DNA from: Falsiroseomonas sp044348345
GTDB taxonomy: Bacteria > Pseudomonadota > Alphaproteobacteria > Acetobacterales > Acetobacteraceae
Direction: 5' to 3'
Length of the DNA: 8,898 bases
Assembly: GCA_044348345.1 (NCBI GenBank)
Contig: JBIKSZ010000158.1
Span: forward strand, 1-8,898
Shown: positions 6,278 to 8,898 of the stretch, in pieces
Position numbering within the stretch: the first letter of the stretch is position 1
How the letters are laid out: each line of letters opens with the position of its first letter
Notes under the pieces: model-generated
What the model saw: only the letters and a program-made list of their open reading frames with translations
What the model was told of the DNA's origin: nothing
Database searches by the model: none
Made by a program: the position numbers and the translations under genes

Positions 6278-7162
6278 TCACGGCCTGATCAGCGTCCCCG
6301 CGCCGCCGTCGGTGAACAGTTCCAGCAGCACCGCATGCGGCACGCGTCCGTCCAGGATCACCGCGCCCTTCACGCCGCGTTCGACGGCGTAGATGCAGGT
6401 CTCGACCTTCGGGATCATCCCGCCCGAGATCCAGCCATCCGCGATGCCCTGCTTCACCTGCGCGACCGTCATCTCCGGGATCAGCTTGCCGTCGGGGCCG
6501 AGCACGCCGCGCACATCGGTCAGCATCAGCAGCCGCTCGGCTTCAAGCGAACCGGCGATCGCGCCGGCCACCGTGTCGGCGTTGATGTTGTAGGTCTGCC
6601 CGTCCGGGCTTGCGCCAACGGGCGCGACGACGGGGACGATGTCCGCGCCGATCAGCAGCTTCAGGATCTTCGGGTTGATCGTTTCCGGCTCACCGACGAA
6701 GCCGAGGTCGATCTCCTTCATCTCCCCCGTCGCCTCGTCCTTGACGCGGCGCGTGACCTTCTTGGCGCGGACGAGGCCACCATCCTTGCCCGAGATGCCG
6801 ACGGCCATCGCGCCGGCGCGGGTGATCGCCTCCGCCACCTGCTTGTTCACCGGGCCGGCGAGCACCATCTCGACCACATCGAGCATCTGCTCATCGGTCA
6901 CGCGCAGCCCCTGGACGAAGGTGGACTTCACGTCGAGCCGCTTGAGCATCGCGTTGATCTGCGGCCCGCCGCCATGGACGACCACGGGGTTCACGCCCAC
7001 CTGTTCCAGCAGCGCGATATCGCGCCCGAAGCGCAGCGCCGTCTCCTCCTCGCCCATGGCGTGGCCGCCATACTTCACGACGACGGTCTGGTCGTCGTAG
7101 CGCTTCAGGAAAGGCAGCGCGCCGGCAAGGGTCGCCATCTGGTCGAGCGCGTCGTCGGTCAT
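6278..7162 (-). CDS. argB: Acetylglutamate kinase (N-acetyl-L-glutamate 5-kinase)
   Basis: A 294-residue cytoplasmic enzyme of the amino acid kinase family. It phosphorylates N-acetylglutamate with ATP in the second step of arginine biosynthesis. Seen: VVVKYGGHAMG (27-37) with the phosphate-binding lysine, VVVHGGGPQI (60-69), GISGKDGG, YNINADTVAGAIA for the acetylglutamate site, LMLTDVRGV, WISGGMIPKVE and the C-terminal ELFTDGGAGTLI. The N-terminal helix before the first beta strand and the C-terminal pattern are those of hexameric, arginine-inhibited enzymes, so feedback inhibition by arginine is likely. The ATG at 7162 has only a weak GGGA upstream. It follows engB by 55 nt with no terminator between them, so it is probably co-transcribed with yidC and engB. 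Confidence 0.97.
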   Translation of the reverse strand: MTDDALDQMATLAGALPFLKRYDDQTVVVKYGGHAMGEEETALRFGRDIALLEQVGVNPVVVHGGGPQINAMLKRLDVKSTFVQGLRVTDEQMLDVVEMVLAGPVNKQVAEAITRAGAMAVGISGKDGGLVRAKKVTRRVKDEATGEMKEIDLGFVGEPETINPKILKLLIGADIVPVVAPVGASPDGQTYNINADTVAGAIAGSLEAERLLMLTDVRGVLGPDGKLIPEMTVAQVKQGIADGWISGGMIPKVETCIYAVERGVKGAVILDGRVPHAVLLELFTDGGAGTLIRP

Positions 7163-7217
7163 GGTCGGGCGTTCCCGGGACTAGGCTCCCGCGCTTTGCG
7201 GCCGGCGCGCCCTTCGG
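7163..7217 (-). other. Short engB-argB spacer
   Basis: A 55-nt GC-rich gap with no U-tract terminator and no recognisable promoter, so read-through from engB to argB is likely. A GGGA about 10 nt before the argB ATG is the only ribosome-binding-like sequence. Confidence 0.4.
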
Positions 7218-7889
7218 TCAAGGGGCCGCGAGGGCCGCGATCTCAGCGCGCAGTTCGGGCATGCCCTGCCCGGTCTCGCTGCTGGTGACGAGCACCAGCG
7301 GATGGGCGGCGGTGCGCTTCTTCGCAATCGCCTGCACCTCCGCCAGCCGCTTTTCCAGCTGCGCGGGCTTCACTGCATCGGCCTTGGTCAGCACCAGCTG
7401 GAAGGCCACCGCGGCCTCGCCCAACAGGTCCATCGCGGCGCGGTCGGCGGGCTTGGTCTCGACCCTGGCATCCATCAGCAGCAGCACCCGGCGCAGCGTA
7501 GGGCGGCCGCGCAGGAAGTCGAACATCAGCCCCTGCCAATCTGCCTTCACCAGCTTCGACGCCTCGGCGTAGCCATAGCCCGGCATGTCCACCAGCGTCA
7601 GGCGCCCCTCGGACAGGTCGAAGAAGTTCAGCTGCCGCGTGCGCCCCGGCGTGTGGCTGACGCGCGCCAGCGCCTTCTGCCCCGTCAGCGCATTCATCAG
7701 CGACGACTTGCCGACATTCGACCGGCCGCAGAGCGCGACCTCCGGCACGTCGGTCGCGGGCGGCAACTGGTCGATGCGCTGGGATGCGTAGAAGAAGCGG
7801 CAGGGCCGCGCGAAGAGAAGCCGGCCGGCTTCCACAAGCGCGGCGCGCTCGACGTCGTCCTTCGCTTCGAGAAGCCCGCCCGTGCTCAC
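7218..7889 (-). CDS. engB: YihA/EngB-family ribosome biogenesis GTP-binding protein
   Basis: A 223-residue circularly ordinary small GTPase (also called YsxC) that assists late assembly of the large ribosomal subunit and is usually essential. All G motifs are visible: G1 GRSNVGKS at 55-62, G2 in HTPGRTRQ around Thr80-Thr84, G3 DMPG at 101-104, G4 TKAD at 168-171 and G5 SSETG at 203-207. The frame stays open upstream inside yidC, but that part is a shadow of yidC. The best start is the GTG at 7889, which overlaps the yidC TGA by 4 nt (GTGA) and gives a normal length. The purine-rich end of yidC (GAAGAAGG) may serve as ribosome binding site, and termination-reinitiation coupling is likely. argB lies 55 nt downstream. 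Confidence 0.94.
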   Translation of the reverse strand: MSTGGLLEAKDDVERAALVEAGRLLFARPCRFFYASQRIDQLPPATDVPEVALCGRSNVGKSSLMNALTGQKALARVSHTPGRTRQLNFFDLSEGRLTLVDMPGYGYAEASKLVKADWQGLMFDFLRGRPTLRRVLLLMDARVETKPADRAAMDLLGEAAVAFQLVLTKADAVKPAQLEKRLAEVQAIAKKRTAAHPLVLVTSSETGQGMPELRAEIAALAAP

Positions 7890-8898
7890 CCCTTCTTCGC
7901 CGCCTTCTCCGGCTTGGCCGGCGCGACCCAGGTGCCGGCCTTCTTCTGGTTCTGCTGGTCCAGCCTGAGGATGTACCACTGCTGGCCGATGGAAAGCAGG
8001 TTGTTCCAGGTCCAGTAGATCACCAGGCCGGCCGGGAAGGAGGCCAGCATGAAGGTGAAGATCAGCGGCATCCAGGCGAAGATCTTCTGCTGGATCGGAT
8101 CGGGCGGCGTCGGGTTCAGCTTGTACTGCAGGAACATCGTGATGCCCATCAGGATGGCCCAGACAGGCATGTGCAGCAGCGCCGACCATTGCATCGGGTC
8201 GAAGGGCAGCAGGCCGAACAGGTTGAACAGGTTCGTCGGATCCATCGCCGACAGATCCTGGATCCAGCCGAAGAAGGGCGCGTGCCGCAGCTCGATGGTG
8301 ACAAACAGCACCTTGTAGAGCGCGAAGAAGACCGGGATCTGGATCAGGATCGGCAGGCAGCCCGAGGCCGGGTTGACCTTCTCGCTCCGATACAGCGCCA
8401 TCATCTCGGCCTGCGCCTTGGTCGGGTCGTCCTTATGGCGCTCCCGGATCTCCTGCATCTTGGGACCCAGGATCTTCATCCGCGCCATGGATTTGTAGGC
8501 CTTGTTGGCCAGCGGGAAGAAGATGATCTTCAGCACCAGCGTGAAGACCAGGATGGCCACGCCGAAATTCCCGAACAGCACGCCGAAGAAGTGCAGCACG
8601 TGGAAGAACGGCTTGGTCATGAAGTAGAACCAGCCGAAGTCGATCGCCTTGTCGAAATCGGCGATGCCGTGGCGTTCCATATAGCCGTCGAGCAGCGCCA
8701 CTTCCTTGGCGCCGGCGAACAGACGCGTGGCGAGCTCCGCCTGGGCGCCAGGTGCTACGACCTGCGCCGCGGGCGTTGCCACATCCACCTGCCAGCGATC
8801 CTGCCCGCCATCGGCCACATGGCGATAGGCGGCGCGGATGCGCGTGCTCTGATCTGCCGGCGTCAGCGCGGTCAGCCAGTATTTGTCGGTGATGCCAA
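7886..8898 (-). CDS. yidC: Membrane protein insertase YidC, 5' end outside the window
   Basis: The last 336 residues of the inner-membrane insertase that works with SecYEG or alone. The frame runs off the window end. The visible part begins GITDKYWLTAL, from the end of the periplasmic domain, so an internal GTG at 8818 is not the real start. The conserved insertase domain follows. It has FGWFYFMTKPFF at the first visible membrane segment, then LVLKIIFFPLANKAYKSM, where a lysine (codon 8528-8530) occupies the place of E. coli groove residue Arg366. Next come the cytoplasmic coiled-coil hairpin up to ALYRSEKVNP, then GCLPILIQIPVFFALY, ELRHAPF, the DPIQQKIFAWMPLIFTF segment, and a Lys-rich tail. 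Lysine in the groove is a conservative change. The stop overlaps the engB start by 4 nt. Gene order yidC-engB-argB is common in alphaproteobacteria. Confidence 0.97.
   Translation of the reverse strand, partial: GITDKYWLTALTPADQSTRIRAAYRHVADGGQDRWQVDVATPAAQVVAPGAQAELATRLFAGAKEVALLDGYMERHGIADFDKAIDFGWFYFMTKPFFHVLHFFGVLFGNFGVAILVFTLVLKIIFFPLANKAYKSMARMKILGPKMQEIRERHKDDPTKAQAEMMALYRSEKVNPASGCLPILIQIPVFFALYKVLFVTIELRHAPFFGWIQDLSAMDPTNLFNLFGLLPFDPMQWSALLHMPVWAILMGITMFLQYKLNPTPPDPIQQKIFAWMPLIFTFMLASFPAGLVIYWTWNNLLSIGQQWYILRLDQQNQKKAGTWVAPAKPEKAAKKG

Noticed and set aside
7890..8189. N-terminal extension of the EngB frame into yidC
   Set aside because: The residues upstream of 7889 are an out-of-frame reading of the yidC membrane domain. 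The GTG at 7889 gives the normal EngB length.
8816..8818. Internal GTG as a yidC start
   Set aside because: The frame continues to the window edge and encodes GITDKYWLTAL, conserved in YidC, so the gene is simply cut by the window.

Overview
The window is about 8.9 kb of very GC-rich bacterial chromosome with strong G/C preference at third codon positions. The order yidC, engB, argB, a Bug-type solute receptor and a composite palindromic spacer together suggest an alphaproteobacterium, most likely Rhodospirillales/Acetobacteraceae (Roseomonas-like). The taxon is an inference from gene order and style; no marker gene such as rRNA is present.

Left block (36-3636, all minus strand, read right to left): a GntR/FCD transcription factor, a gamma-glutamyltransferase-family Ntn-hydrolase, and a Bug/TctC-type periplasmic solute-binding protein. 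The block ends at a clear intrinsic terminator (36-67). It looks like a small uptake-and-catabolism unit with its own regulator, although the receptor's membrane partners (TctA/TctB) are not in view. The hydrolase keeps the catalytic threonine and oxyanion glycines but lacks most residues that hold the glutamate moiety in true GGTs, so its substrate is probably not a gamma-glutamyl compound. Both the hydrolase and the receptor gene have their Shine-Dalgarno inside a similar inverted repeat.

Middle (3921-6086, plus strand): malate synthase G (glcB), transcribed divergently from the GntR gene. This layout recalls the glcC/glc arrangement and makes the GntR protein a candidate regulator of both directions. 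The GTG at 3921 is a better start than the upstream ATG at 3879.

Spacer 6087-6277: a large nested palindrome of five hairpins between the convergent glcB and argB genes. It looks like a dispersed repeat of the REP/MITE kind and may also end transcription from both sides.

Right block (6278-8898, all minus strand): yidC (5' part outside the window), engB overlapping it by 4 nt, and argB 55 nt further on. This is a conserved housekeeping arrangement in alphaproteobacteria: membrane protein insertion, ribosome assembly GTPase and arginine biosynthesis. I found no tRNA, rRNA, CRISPR array, transposase or phage gene. The most interesting part is the left block with the atypical GGT-like enzyme; nothing amounts to a proven new system.
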